Below, in pieces: positions 1 to 8,373 of a DNA stretch of 64,000 bases; position 1 is the stretch's first letter; each line of letters begins with the position of its first letter. The notes beneath the pieces are model-generated. The model searched no databases, was not told where the DNA came from, and saw nothing but the letters and a program-made list of their open reading frames with translations. The DNA is taken from NCBI RefSeq assembly GCF_009184635.1, contig NZ_WELI01000005.1:669150-733149 (forward strand). Direction: 5' to 3'. The translations under genes and the position numbers were made by a program. Source of the stretch: Rudanella paleaurantiibacter (GTDB taxonomy: Bacteria; Bacteroidota; Bacteroidia; Cytophagales; Spirosomataceae).

Positions 1-2
1 TG

Positions 3-2699
3 GCTGAAGGCCCCTATCAGCTTCTGATTACGTATGTAGGTTACCAGACGCTCCGGCGCAATGTGACCATCACCGCGGCCGAGCCCACCCCTAATCTGGG
101 GCCGTTGTACATGGCTACGGAAGCCAAATCGCTCAACGAAGTCACGGTGCAGGGTGCGCCGGTTGTGATCAAAGGCGACACGCTCGAGTTCAACGCCGGG
201 TCGTTTAAAACCCAGCCCAACGCCGTGGTCGAAGACCTGATCAAGAAACTACCCGGCATGGAGGTAGAACGCGACGGGACCGTAAAAGCACAGGGGCAGG
301 AAGTAAAACGGATTCTGGTAGATGGCAAGCCATTTTTTGGCAACGACCCCAAAATGGCCACCCGCAACCTGCCCGCCGAGATGATTGATAAGGTTCAATT
401 GTACGACCGGCAGTCGGAGCAGTCGCAGTTTTCGGGGGTTGATGATGGCGACCGCGAGAAAACCATCAACATCACCACCAAGCGCGACCGGCGCAAGGGC
501 GTGTTTGGGCGGCAATCGCTCGGAATGGGTCAGGAGCCGCCCAGCGGACCTACCCGCTACCAAGGTCAGGTAGGAATTAACCGCTTCGACAACGGGCAGC
601 AGCTATCCGTTATCGGGTCGGCCAACAACATCAATCAGCAGAATTTTTCGGCCGAAGGGCTGGGAAATGGCGGGGGACTGGGTGGTTTTGGCGGGGGTAA
701 CAACTTCGGTGGAGGAGGCATGGGCGGCAACGGTGGCAACCGGGGTGGTCAGGGTGGTAATAGCGGAGGCAATTCGGGCCTGCCTACAGGACAGCAAACG
801 AACCTGACCCGCGCCATTTCGGGGGGTCTTAATTTCTCCGACGGCCTGACTTCCAAAGTTGATTTCAGCGCCAGCTATTTCTACAACAATACCCGCACCA
901 TAACCGAGCAGACGTCACGGCGCGAGAATATTCTGCCGAGTGCGGCCCTGCGCGGTGCACCCTACCCCGATTCGACGAACATCACCAACCGGCAGTCATC
1001 GTCGGTCAGCACGTTTGGCAATCACCGGGTCAATGCCCAACTGATTTGGCGAATCGACAGCATGAATACGCTGCGCGTGATTCCTAACCTCGTGTTCTCC
1101 GACAACGTGTCGAACAGCCTGAGCGACTCGCGCACGGCCTCGAACCGGGGTACTCCGCTCAATAGTAGCCTCACCAATTACGACGCCAACGGGCGGGGAG
1201 TATCCGGAACCAATACGTTGCTCTGGACGCACAAATTTAAGCGCCGGGGCCGCACGTTTTCGGCCAACCTCAACACCACGCTCAACTCGCAGGTTACCAA
1301 TGGCTTCAATCGCTCGAAAAACGAGTATTTTCAGTCGATTACAAACATTCCGCTGTCAAGTTCGATCACGGGTGGGGGCTCGCTGACGGGGGTTGGTGGC
1401 TTATTTGCGGCCAATATCAACCAGCGCAACGAGCAACAGACTGACGCCATGACCAGCAACCTCAACCTCTCGTACACCGAGCCGTTGTCGTTGGCGAAAA
1501 CCCTTGAGTTTCGGTATAATCTGAACACCAACGACAATTCCTCAGACCGGCAGGTGTTCGACTTCGACGAGCGGGTCAACGCTTATACCTTACCCAACGA
1601 ACGGCTGACCAACCGGTTCGACAATATTTTCCGCACCCAACGGGCGGGGGTGTCATTGCAAACCCGGCGGTTGAAATACAATTATACCTTTGGGTTCGAT
1701 GTGCAGGATGCCAACCTTCAGACCAACAACATCTCGCGCGATATTGAACTGACCCGGTATTACCTCAACCTGTTGCCCAACGCCCTGTTTACGTACAACG
1801 TGTCGCGCAATCAGCGATTGATGATCAACTACCGGAGCCGGATTCAGCCACCCTCGGTCAATCAGTTGCAGCCGGTGCTCAACAATAGCAACCCGCTCAA
1901 TATTCAGACCGGCAACCCCGACCTGAAACCGGAGTTTGCCAACACGTTGAATATCAACTATAACAACTTCGACCCGACGACTTTCCGCTCGTTGTTTGCG
2001 TCGATCAACGTAAATCAGATTAACCGCCGGATTGTGAATGCCACCGCTTTTAACAGCGCCGGTGGTCAGGTAACCAAACCGGTCAACGCCGACGGGTATT
2101 ACTCAATCACGGGCTTCCTGAATCTGGGTCGTTCCATTGACTGGAGCGGACAGCGCGTAAACCTGAGCTGGGCTACCAACGGCAGTTTTGTGAATAACAT
2201 CAGTTTCGTAAACGACCAATTGAACAAGGGCCGGAACCTGAGCGTGGGGCAGCGTGTGAGCATCAACACGTTCTGGAAAGACAAGCTCGACCTGAACCTT
2301 TCAGGCAATGTCAGCTACCAGTCGGCACAATACTCCCTACAGCCGCAACAGAACAGCAACTTCCTGTTTACGTCGCTTAACGCCTTTGTTTTCTACCAGT
2401 TGCCGGGCCGGTTTACCCTGACTTCCGACTTCAGCTACAATGCTAACTCGGGCCGGGCTGCCGGGTTCAACCAGCGGTTTGCACTCTGGAACGTGGGCGT
2501 AGCCAAACAGTTGTTTAAGCAGAAGCAAGGTGAGTTGCGCCTGTCGGTCTACGACTTGCTGAACCAGAACCGGAGCATTATCCGCAACGTAAATGACACG
2601 TACATCGAAGACGTACAGAGCCTGGTGTTGCGCCGGTACGTGATGCTCACCTTCACGTACAACCTCCGCAAGTTCGGTATGACCTCGACCCGGCGATAA
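3..2699 (+). CDS. Outer-membrane beta-barrel / TonB-dependent receptor family protein, 5' partial
   Basis: The reading frame is open from the first bases of the window, so the true start lies upstream. About 898 residues remain. The first visible residues (AEGPYQLLITYVGYQ) look like the end of a carboxypeptidase-regulatory-like beta-sandwich. A plug-like region follows (VVEDLIKKLPGMEV, then a VDGKPFFG segment), then a long beta-barrel rich in alternating aromatic and polar residues, typical of the OMP_b-brl_3 / TonB-receptor-like family of Bacteroidota. The C-terminus ends in the aromatic strand YVMLTFTYNLRKFGM. A glycine/asparagine-rich low-complexity stretch is encoded around 657-778 and probably forms an extracellular or periplasmic loop. 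Location is inferred to be the outer membrane; the substrate cannot be told. No SusD-like partner is adjacent downstream. Confidence 0.85.
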   Translation, partial: AEGPYQLLITYVGYQTLRRNVTITAAEPTPNLGPLYMATEAKSLNEVTVQGAPVVIKGDTLEFNAGSFKTQPNAVVEDLIKKLPGMEVERDGTVKAQGQEVKRILVDGKPFFGNDPKMATRNLPAEMIDKVQLYDRQSEQSQFSGVDDGDREKTINITTKRDRRKGVFGRQSLGMGQEPPSGPTRYQGQVGINRFDNGQQLSVIGSANNINQQNFSAEGLGNGGGLGGFGGGNNFGGGGMGGNGGNRGGQGGNSGGNSGLPTGQQTNLTRAISGGLNFSDGLTSKVDFSASYFYNNTRTITEQTSRRENILPSAALRGAPYPDSTNITNRQSSSVSTFGNHRVNAQLIWRIDSMNTLRVIPNLVFSDNVSNSLSDSRTASNRGTPLNSSLTNYDANGRGVSGTNTLLWTHKFKRRGRTFSANLNTTLNSQVTNGFNRSKNEYFQSITNIPLSSSITGGGSLTGVGGLFAANINQRNEQQTDAMTSNLNLSYTEPLSLAKTLEFRYNLNTNDNSSDRQVFDFDERVNAYTLPNERLTNRFDNIFRTQRAGVSLQTRRLKYNYTFGFDVQDANLQTNNISRDIELTRYYLNLLPNALFTYNVSRNQRLMINYRSRIQPPSVNQLQPVLNNSNPLNIQTGNPDLKPEFANTLNINYNNFDPTTFRSLFASINVNQINRRIVNATAFNSAGGQVTKPVNADGYYSITGFLNLGRSIDWSGQRVNLSWATNGSFVNNISFVNDQLNKGRNLSVGQRVSINTFWKDKLDLNLSGNVSYQSAQYSLQPQQNSNFLFTSLNAFVFYQLPGRFTLTSDFSYNANSGRAAGFNQRFALWNVGVAKQLFKQKQGELRLSVYDLLNQNRSIIRNVNDTYIEDVQSLVLRRYVMLTFTYNLRKFGMTSTRR

Positions 2700-2702
2700 G
2701 CC

Positions 2703-3092
2703 TCAGCGCGCGGCAAACGATATAGTTTGCCCACCCGAGCTCAGCACTAATTCGTTGGTGCTGAGCTTTTTTATTTGCCAGTCAACACCTACGGTTAATG
2801 CAGACAGGGCACAGTTAACCAATGCACATTGTGGGTCAGGGGTTTGAGGCCATAAAAAGCGCACAATTGTCCTGGTCGATGTAAAGGTAGCTGGCGAGCA
2901 ACACCAGGCAGGCCGTTTGTCGGGGCCATACAACAGTGTGCCGTCGCGCCGGAACTCCACGACCACCGGATAAGGCACGGGCTGTCCGCTGGCTGTCTGC
3001 GTCCAGGTGCGGAATAGCAACTCTGGTCTAACGTCTTCTTCTTGCCGACAACCCAACAAGCCTATCAACAGAAGTATCAGAATCTTTTTCAT
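2703..3092 (-). CDS. Small putative lipoprotein, unknown function
   Basis: A 129-residue protein whose N-terminus MKKILILLLIGLLGC is a textbook lipoprotein signal with lipobox (LLGC), so it is expected to be lipid-anchored in the cell envelope. The start was set at this internal ATG because the 11 residues upstream in the open frame are charged and would disrupt the signal peptide. The mature part has a pattern seen in small lipocalin-like Bacteroidota lipoproteins (FRTWTQ, then strands with VVEFRRDGTLLYG and a C-terminal NELVLSSGGQ), but no family can be named with certainty. Its stop codon lies three bases from that of the receptor gene, and the receptor's terminator lies inside it. Confidence 0.6.
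   Translation of the reverse strand: MKKILILLLIGLLGCRQEEDVRPELLFRTWTQTASGQPVPYPVVVEFRRDGTLLYGPDKRPAWCCSPATFTSTRTIVRFLWPQTPDPQCALVNCALSALTVGVDWQIKKLSTNELVLSSGGQTISFAAR
2738..2772 (+). terminator. Rho-independent terminator of the receptor gene, inside a convergent gene
   Basis: A 10-bp perfect stem (AGCTCAGCAC / GTGCTGAGCT, 2738-2747 and 2758-2767) with a 10-base loop is followed by a T run on the plus strand. It lies 39 bases after the receptor stop codon but within the coding sequence of the convergent minus-strand lipoprotein gene. A second small hairpin (GGCAAAC/GTTTGCC, 2712-2731) precedes it. Confidence 0.75.
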
Positions 3093-3164
3093 CACGTTTG
3101 GATCAGAAATGATGCGTTTAGCCATAGACCCTTAAACTACCCTGACGGTTGGAACGAAACTGAG

Positions 3165-3172
3165 TAAATTTG
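3165..3172 (+). promoter_or_regulatory. Bacteroidota -7 box TAAATTTG
   Basis: TAAATTTG fits the TAnnTTTG -7 consensus of Bacteroidota housekeeping promoters. It lies about 73 bases upstream of the metallo-hydrolase ATG, in the gap between the divergent lipoprotein gene and the hydrolase. No well-spaced -33 TTG was fixed. Confidence 0.45.
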
Positions 3173-3244
3173 TCTGTACATACCCACGGCCGGAACGTCG
3201 ACCTTGCCGCCGGGGTTGTATACTAAAGCCCCCGACAACTGCTA

Positions 3245-4021
3245 ATGTCCTTATTTATTTCTTCCCTGAACTCGGGCAGCAATGGCAACTGCTATTACGT
3301 TGGTAATCATCAGGAAGCCGTACTCATCGACGCCGGTATTTCGTGCCGCGAAACCGAACGGCGCATGGATCGGCTGGGCCTGTCGATGAAGACGGTGAAA
3401 GCCATTTTTATTTCACACGAGCATTCAGACCATATTGTCGGCGTCGACCGCCTGGCCCGTAAGTACAAGCTGCCGGTGTACATTACGCCCGGTACCCTGC
3501 GCAACACCCGCCTGTCGGAGTCGGCCATTACGTTTCAGCCCTTGCGTGGGTACGAGCCGGTCCTAGTTGGCGACTTGTCTGTAACGGCTTTTCCAAAGCA
3601 ACACGATGCGGCCGACCCGCACAGCTTTCTGGTCAGTTTTGGGGGCATCAACGTGGGCGTGTTCACCGACATAGGTACGCCCTGCACACACGTAATCGAT
3701 CATTTTAAGCAGTGCCATGCCGCCTTTCTGGAGGCCAATTACGACGATGACCTACTGGCTCTGGGCCGGTACCCTTACTTCCTGAAACAACGTATTTCGG
3801 GCGACAACGGACACTTATCCAATCGGCAGGCGCTCGACCTGTTTCTGAACCACCGGCCGGTGCACATGAGCCATCTGTTACTGGCCCACCTCTCGCGCGA
3901 CAACAACAGCCCACAGGTAGTGGCCAATCTCTTTGCTCCTCACCTCGCTCACACGCAATTGGTAGTGGCGTCACGCTACGCCGAAACGGCTGTTTACCAA
4001 GTCAGTGGAGTGATGAAATAG
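3245..4021 (+). CDS. MBL-fold metallo-hydrolase (YycJ/WalJ-like)
   Basis: A 258-residue cytoplasmic protein of the metallo-beta-lactamase fold. The metal-binding motif HxHxDH is intact (His58, His60, Asp62, His63 in FISHEHSDHIVG). The N-terminus SLNSGSNGNCYYVG and the segment DAGISCRETERRM are typical of the YycJ/WalJ group, which has been linked to 5'-3' exonuclease activity and DNA repair in Firmicutes. Later motifs LEANYDDDLL and GDNGHLSN fit the same group. A -7 box lies upstream and it is transcribed away from the small lipoprotein gene. The family assignment is firm; the exact substrate is inferred only. Confidence 0.85.
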   Translation: MSLFISSLNSGSNGNCYYVGNHQEAVLIDAGISCRETERRMDRLGLSMKTVKAIFISHEHSDHIVGVDRLARKYKLPVYITPGTLRNTRLSESAITFQPLRGYEPVLVGDLSVTAFPKQHDAADPHSFLVSFGGINVGVFTDIGTPCTHVIDHFKQCHAAFLEANYDDDLLALGRYPYFLKQRISGDNGHLSNRQALDLFLNHRPVHMSHLLLAHLSRDNNSPQVVANLFAPHLAHTQLVVASRYAETAVYQVSGVMK

Positions 4022-4028
4022 CAAAAAA

Positions 4029-4063
4029 AGAGATGACATCTTGTTTGGAAAGATGTCATCTCT
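4029..4063 (-). terminator. Distal terminator hairpin of the GMC operon
   Basis: A 14-bp perfect stem (AGAGATGACATCTT / AAGATGTCATCTCT) with a 7-base loop. On the minus strand it is followed by a run of seven T (4022-4028 reads A on the plus strand), so it terminates minus-strand transcription. It is nearly identical to the hairpin at 4102-4136. Confidence 0.75.
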
Positions 4064-4101
4064 GGTGCCGCACAAGTCAGCCCGGTGCTGAAGAACAAAA
4101 A

Positions 4102-4136
4102 AGAGATGACATCTCTCGAAACGAGATGTCATCTCT
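4102..4136 (-). terminator. Proximal terminator hairpin of the GMC operon
   Basis: A 14-bp perfect stem (AGAGATGACATCTC / GAGATGTCATCTCT) with a 7-base loop, followed on the minus strand by a T run. It lies just after the stop codon of the gluconate dehydrogenase subunit-3-like gene. Together with the near-copy at 4029-4063 it forms a tandem double terminator. Confidence 0.8.
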
Positions 4137-4157
4137 GATACTCTACAAGCAGCTTGC

Positions 4158-4787
4158 TTATTTTTTCTCGCTGACGTGCGCGTCGTAGTTCACGCCGTAC
4201 TGTTTGAGCACCGGCTCAGGTACGCCATCCCACTGATTGGGGACGTTGCCCACATAGCCCAGATCCTGAATACCCATTTTTGAGGTCCAGAAACCGGTTG
4301 ATGTCATGTTGCGCATCATGTTGAAGAACGCAACTCCCTGGCTCATTTCAGGTTTTGCCTGCTTCGGATAGGCGATCTGATCGACCATCTTGATTTGCTG
4401 CTCACCCGTGCACTCGGCAAACGGCTTACCGAACTGCTTGCGGCACTGGTTATCGAGCCACCGCAGGCCACCCCGCATGGGGGTCTGGTTGGCGGGCTGA
4501 TCCTTCATCATAAACTCGATAAAGGCCGGTACACGCGCCTGCGACGCACTCCCCGACTTTTTGTCGGCCGGAATGATGATGTCGCACAGCAGGGTCACGG
4601 TTTTCAGCTCCTGTGGCGTGAAGAACTTCTCAGCCATCAGCTTCGCATCGCGCTCTGCTTCAAATTTTTGCCGACCGCCCGGTATTTTCACCGCGGGGGT
4701 TGGTGGTGGCACCGCAGCCTCGACCGGCCCTACGGCCAACCCGAAACCACTCAAACCTATTGCCTTAAGTGTGTCTCTGCGTTTCAT
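4158..4787 (-). CDS. Gluconate 2-dehydrogenase subunit 3 family protein
   Basis: A 209-residue protein with a twin-arginine-type signal (MKRRDTLKAIGLSGFGLA), so it is expected to be exported folded. The body (FFTPQELKTVTLLCDIIIPADKKSGSA, then FIEFMMKD and GLRWLDNQC) matches the gluconate 2-dehydrogenase subunit 3 family, the small subunit that accompanies GMC-type FAD dehydrogenases. The GMC oxidoreductase gene is upstream on the same strand at 5318-7063; an S23-like four-helix-bundle gene is inserted between them. In this family the small subunit is thought to help maturation or export of the large subunit. The sugar substrate is unknown. Tandem terminators follow the gene. Confidence 0.85.
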   Translation of the reverse strand: MKRRDTLKAIGLSGFGLAVGPVEAAVPPPTPAVKIPGGRQKFEAERDAKLMAEKFFTPQELKTVTLLCDIIIPADKKSGSASQARVPAFIEFMMKDQPANQTPMRGGLRWLDNQCRKQFGKPFAECTGEQQIKMVDQIAYPKQAKPEMSQGVAFFNMMRNMTSTGFWTSKMGIQDLGYVGNVPNQWDGVPEPVLKQYGVNYDAHVSEKK

Positions 4788-4797
4788 CTGTAAAAAG

Positions 4798-5312
4798 AGT
4801 TTTTGGTTTTTAGTTTATCGTTTTTGGTTGTCTGAAACTCCATCTGGATCGTCGAAGCCTACATTGTAAGAAATCAGCTCTTCGCTCAAAAACCGGACGC
4901 CTTTGTAATCTGTCTCTTGTAGATACTTCATGAAATTGATAAGCATCCGGGTAATGACATCCGATTCAGAATAAAGAATTTCAAACGTTTTCGGATCAAT
5001 ATGCCCCCGGTCAGACGCCCGATAAAGTTGTGACTTTACTTCGGTATTTGAGCCGAGCGCGTAGCTTAAAAACTGTTTAAACTCTGCCCGGCTCCCTCGT
5101 CCAAAACCTTCAGCAATATTGTCCATGACTGACCCACTGACTCGCGTTATCTGATTGCGAAGTTCAATGTCTTTCGAAAATGAGCCTCGCAGTGTCAATG
5201 GGTAAATTAATCCATCAACATAACGAGCTTTCTTCCAAACATTTAAGTCTTCGAATCGCTGAACCGTTGCCATTATGCACCAACCATATACCAAAAACGA
5301 TAAACCAAAAAC
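4798..5312 (-). mobile_element. Putative S23-like cassette bounded by inverted repeats
   Basis: A 16-bp perfect inverted repeat, GTTTATCGTTTTTGGT at 4813-4828 and its complement at 5290-5305, brackets the four-helix-bundle gene almost exactly. A further outer pair (AGTTTTTGGTT at 4798-4808, its complement near 5302-5312) extends it. The left arm contains the stop codon of the gene and the right arm ends five bases before the GMC stop codon. The cassette therefore sits precisely between two genes that normally form a pair. A solo related arm occurs at 40679-40709. Mobility is inferred from layout, not shown. Confidence 0.55.
4815..5273 (-). CDS. Four-helix-bundle protein of the S23/IVS family
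   Basis: A 152-residue protein beginning at an internal ATG (MATVQRFEDLNVWKKAR). The motif FEDLNVWKKAR, then LRNQITRVSGSVMDNIAEGFGRGSR and FLSYALGSNTEVKSQL are hallmarks of the 23S rRNA intervening-sequence protein family, also related to the Avd protein of diversity-generating retroelements. The fold is a four-helix bundle that usually forms pentamers and can bind nucleic acid. No reverse transcriptase or variable repeat is nearby, so an Avd role is not supported. The gene sits between the GMC oxidoreductase and its small subunit and is bounded by inverted repeats, which points to insertion. Its function here is unknown. Confidence 0.85.
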   Translation of the reverse strand: MATVQRFEDLNVWKKARYVDGLIYPLTLRGSFSKDIELRNQITRVSGSVMDNIAEGFGRGSRAEFKQFLSYALGSNTEVKSQLYRASDRGHIDPKTFEILYSESDVITRMLINFMKYLQETDYKGVRFLSEELISYNVGFDDPDGVSDNQKR

Positions 5313-5317
5313 TACAT

Positions 5318-7063
5318 TTAGATATTCTTCTTCTTCACCTCGTCAATCAGGTATTCGCTCGTGCGCATCGAACTGGCCAAAATGGTCCAGGTTACGTTTT
5401 TGTCGCCCTGCGAAACAAACGGAGCCGCATCGACTACAAACAGGTTCTTACACTCGTGTGCCTGCTGAAACTTGTTCAGGGCCGACTTCTTCGGGTCATT
5501 ACCCATCCGAACCGTACCGATCTCGTGGATAATCTTACCGGGAGCCTCCAGACCGTAGCCGTGGTTGGTGTTCGGGCCGGGCTTCGGTCCCATCGGGATA
5601 CCACCCAGAGCATGGATAATTTCTTCGAACGTATCCTGCATGTGCTTAGCCTGCTTCACTTCGTAGTCAGACCACTTGTAGTTGAACCGAAGCACCGGAA
5701 TACCGTACTTATCCACCTTGTTCGGGTCGATTTCGCAGTAGTTGTCCTCACGCGGAACCGGCTCGCCCCGACCTGCCATGTGCACGTAGGCACCGTAGTA
5801 ACGGCGATAGTCATCTTTCAGACCAGCTCCGTAACCACCTACCGGCCGGGTCCGACCGGGCTCCACTGCCTGCGTATTTTCAATACCTGAGCCGAAACCA
5901 TAGCCCGGCATACCCATGCCACCGCCGTACTCGATGTGGTAGCCGCGTGGGAAGTCGAGTTTCTTGTTATCGAGCCACCAGGGCGTAAACACGTGCATAC
6001 CGCCTACGCCATCTTCGTTGTAGCGAACGCGGTCCATCAGGGCAGGCACAAATGCACCCCGCGAAGCACCGGTTGAGTCGTTGAGGTATTTACCCACCAC
6101 GCCACTGCCATTAGCCAGACCGTTGGGGTACCGTGACGATTTTGAGTTGAGCAGAATCCGCGCCGACTCACAAGCACTTGCACCAAGCATAACCGCTTTG
6201 GCACGTACCGTATGCTCCTGCAACGTACCCGTGTGCACATAGCTGACACCCGTAGCCAGGCCCGTTTGCGGGTCGGTGAGTACCTCGCGGCACATAGCGC
6301 CGTTAATGAGCGTCACGTTGCCCGTTTTGATAGCCGGAATACACAGTACCGACGACGACGAGAAGTCGGCATACGCCTGACACGCCCGTCCGCACTGATG
6401 GCAATAGAAACACTGCCCACGCTCATTGTTGATGGGCTTCGTGAGAATCGACAAGCGCGAAGGAACGATCGGTACACCCGCATTTTTGCCCGCTTTTTGC
6501 AGCAACAGCTCGTGCAGACGAGGCTTTGGCGGAGGCAGGAAGTACCCATCCGGCTCGTTCGGGAAATCGGGGAGGTTGGTCCCAAACAAGCCGAGCGTTT
6601 TGTCGCAGCGGTCGTAAAACGGCTTGAGATCTTCGTAGGTAATTGGCCAGTCGTCGCCTACACCCGTAAGCGAACCCCGCCGGAAGTCATCAGGTCCGAA
6701 ACGGAGCGAGATACGCCCCCAGTGATTGGTCCGCCCACCGAGCATCCGCGACCGGAACCAGTGAAATTCGGTACCGGGCTTGGCTGAGTACGGCTCGCCA
6801 TCGATATCCCAGCCACCCCAGGCGGCATCGAAGTCACCAAACGCCCGGGTAGTACCCGCACCCCGCCGGGGCGATTCGTACGGCCACTTCAACTGAGTAA
6901 TGTATTTAGGATCGGCGGGGTCAAAATACCCACCTGCCTCAAGCAGGATAACTTTGGCTCCGGCTTTGGCCAGCATATATGCCGCCATACCACCGCCAGC
7001 GCCCGACCCGACGATTGCTACGTCGTACTCGACGGGGGCCTTTTTAATTTGTGGAATGTCCAT
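5318..7063 (-). CDS. GMC-family FAD-dependent oxidoreductase (large subunit of a sugar dehydrogenase-like enzyme)
   Basis: A 581-residue flavoprotein. The N-terminal dinucleotide-binding motif is present ([21 protein letters not shown]) followed by the LLEAG acidic end of the Rossmann strand. The middle holds a cysteine cluster ([12 protein letters not shown]). The C-terminal GMC segment contains HEIGTVRMG, where the catalytic His region of the family lies, and [17 protein letters not shown]. The ATG at 7063 was chosen; an in-frame TTG at 7090 is possible but less likely. The pairing with the subunit-3-like gene downstream suggests an exported or periplasm-associated dehydrogenase for a sugar or polyol. 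The pair is split by the S23-like cassette. Confidence 0.88.
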   Translation of the reverse strand: MDIPQIKKAPVEYDVAIVGSGAGGGMAAYMLAKAGAKVILLEAGGYFDPADPKYITQLKWPYESPRRGAGTTRAFGDFDAAWGGWDIDGEPYSAKPGTEFHWFRSRMLGGRTNHWGRISLRFGPDDFRRGSLTGVGDDWPITYEDLKPFYDRCDKTLGLFGTNLPDFPNEPDGYFLPPPKPRLHELLLQKAGKNAGVPIVPSRLSILTKPINNERGQCFYCHQCGRACQAYADFSSSSVLCIPAIKTGNVTLINGAMCREVLTDPQTGLATGVSYVHTGTLQEHTVRAKAVMLGASACESARILLNSKSSRYPNGLANGSGVVGKYLNDSTGASRGAFVPALMDRVRYNEDGVGGMHVFTPWWLDNKKLDFPRGYHIEYGGGMGMPGYGFGSGIENTQAVEPGRTRPVGGYGAGLKDDYRRYYGAYVHMAGRGEPVPREDNYCEIDPNKVDKYGIPVLRFNYKWSDYEVKQAKHMQDTFEEIIHALGGIPMGPKPGPNTNHGYGLEAPGKIIHEIGTVRMGNDPKKSALNKFQQAHECKNLFVVDAAPFVSQGDKNVTWTILASSMRTSEYLIDEVKKKNI

Positions 7064-7311
7064 GTAGGAAGACGATTCTGGTTTACTCAATCAAAAGAAC
7101 AACGTTAAGCAATTTTAATGCTTTCGGGGCAAGATTGCCGACGAAGTTGCCCAATACCCGCTTATTTTTTTGCTGACCGCTTAAAATCCCGAATTTTTAG
7201 TCACTTCTGGACGGATTTACGACCAAAAACCGCAAACGGGCAGGTACCCGGAGGGGAAAATGAGGAATGAGGAGATAGGAGTGAGAAGGGAGAATGCAGG
7301 AGATAGGAGAT

Positions 7312-7384
7312 AGGAGGTAGGAGTGAGGAGTTGCTGACGCGTAAGCAATACTCATGCGTCAGCAACTCCTCACTCCTACCTCCT
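7312..7384. repeat. 29-bp perfect inverted repeat in a divergent promoter region
   Basis: Arms 7312-7340 and 7356-7384 are perfect reverse complements (29 bp) around a 15-base spacer. The left arm is preceded by purine-rich partial copies of GGAGATAGGAG and GAGGAGTGAG units from about 7250. It lies between the divergent GMC operon and the Sua5 gene and ends only 16 bases before the Sua5 -7 box. No T run marks it as a terminator. Confidence 0.8.
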
Positions 7385-7399
7385 CACTCAATCTTATAC

Positions 7400-7407
7400 T
7401 ATCTTTG
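7400..7407 (+). promoter_or_regulatory. -7 box TATCTTTG of the Sua5 gene
   Basis: TATCTTTG matches TAnnTTTG exactly and lies nine bases before the ATG at 7417, so the transcript would be leaderless or have a leader of only a few bases. Confidence 0.6.
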
Positions 7408-7416
7408 CCGATAATT

Positions 7417-8370
7417 ATGGCACAAATCGGGACGGATTGTTTAGCCGCCAAGGCATTTTTAGAAGCGGGTGATGTTGTCGGGATTCCGACCGAAACGGTG
7501 TACGGGTTGGCGGGTAATGCGCTCAACCCTGACGCGGTACTCCGCATTTTTACGGTTAAAAACCGGCCTGCATTCGACCCCCTCATCGTCCATACCGACA
7601 CCCTCGATAAAGTAAACCGGTACGTGACCCACCTGCCCGACGCAGCCCGCCAACTCGCCGAAGCCGTATGGCCCGGCCCACTAACGTTGCTGCTGCCCAA
7701 ACGAGCACTGGTGCCCGACCTGACTACATCGGGACTGCCAACCGTGGCGATTCGCATTCCGAACCACCCACTCACGTTACATCTACTTAGCCAGCTCGAC
7801 TTCCCGTTGGCCGCCCCAAGTGCCAACCCGTTTGGTTACATCAGCCCTACCACGGCGGCCCACGTAGCTGAGCAGTTGGGCGATCAGATTCCGTATGTCC
7901 TCGACGGCGGCCCCTGCGGTATCGGGGTCGAATCAACCATTATTGGGTTTGAGAAGGATCAGCCTACCGTGTACCGGCTCGGTGGTATGGCGCTCGAACA
8001 ACTGACTGCCCTCGTGGGGCCACTCACCGTCCGCGATCACTCAACCTCGAACCCACAGGCACCGGGAATGCTCAGTAGCCATTATGCCCCGCGCAAACCG
8101 GTTTTTCTGCTCGACCCCGGCGAGCAACCAGCCGAAACAGACGAACAAACCGGTGCGCTTGTTTTTACCGATCCCTTGCCGGGCATTCCGCTCGAAAATC
8201 AGCGAATATTGGCTCCGGGCGGCACCGTGACCGAAGCCGCCCGCAATCTGTTTGCCCACCTGCGCGCCCTCGACCAACTACCCCTCGCCCGCATTTACGC
8301 CCAACGTGTACCGCCCGAGGGTCTGGGCAGAGCAGTCAACGACCGGCTCAAACGGGCAGCGGCCCGGTAG
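7417..8370 (+). CDS. L-threonylcarbamoyladenylate synthase (Sua5/YrdC/TsaC family)
   Basis: A 317-residue protein that makes L-threonylcarbamoyl-AMP from threonine, bicarbonate and ATP for the t6A modification of tRNA position 37. The YrdC domain opens with GDVVGIPTETVYGLAGNAL; later SAPSANPFGYISPT is also typical. The C-terminal extension with PGMLSSHYAPRKPVFLL is the Sua5 domain, so this is the long Sua5 type rather than the short YrdC type. The ATG at 7417 was preferred over an upstream in-frame start inside the inverted repeat. The gene is followed after three bases by the convergent D-cysteine desulfhydrase-like gene. Confidence 0.92.
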   Translation: MAQIGTDCLAAKAFLEAGDVVGIPTETVYGLAGNALNPDAVLRIFTVKNRPAFDPLIVHTDTLDKVNRYVTHLPDAARQLAEAVWPGPLTLLLPKRALVPDLTTSGLPTVAIRIPNHPLTLHLLSQLDFPLAAPSANPFGYISPTTAAHVAEQLGDQIPYVLDGGPCGIGVESTIIGFEKDQPTVYRLGGMALEQLTALVGPLTVRDHSTSNPQAPGMLSSHYAPRKPVFLLDPGEQPAETDEQTGALVFTDPLPGIPLENQRILAPGGTVTEAARNLFAHLRALDQLPLARIYAQRVPPEGLGRAVNDRLKRAAAR

Positions 8371-8373
8371 CTT

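Noticed and set aside
4815..5273. Avd accessory protein of a diversity-generating retroelement
   Set aside because: No reverse transcriptase, template repeat or variable target gene lies nearby, although the protein family is related.
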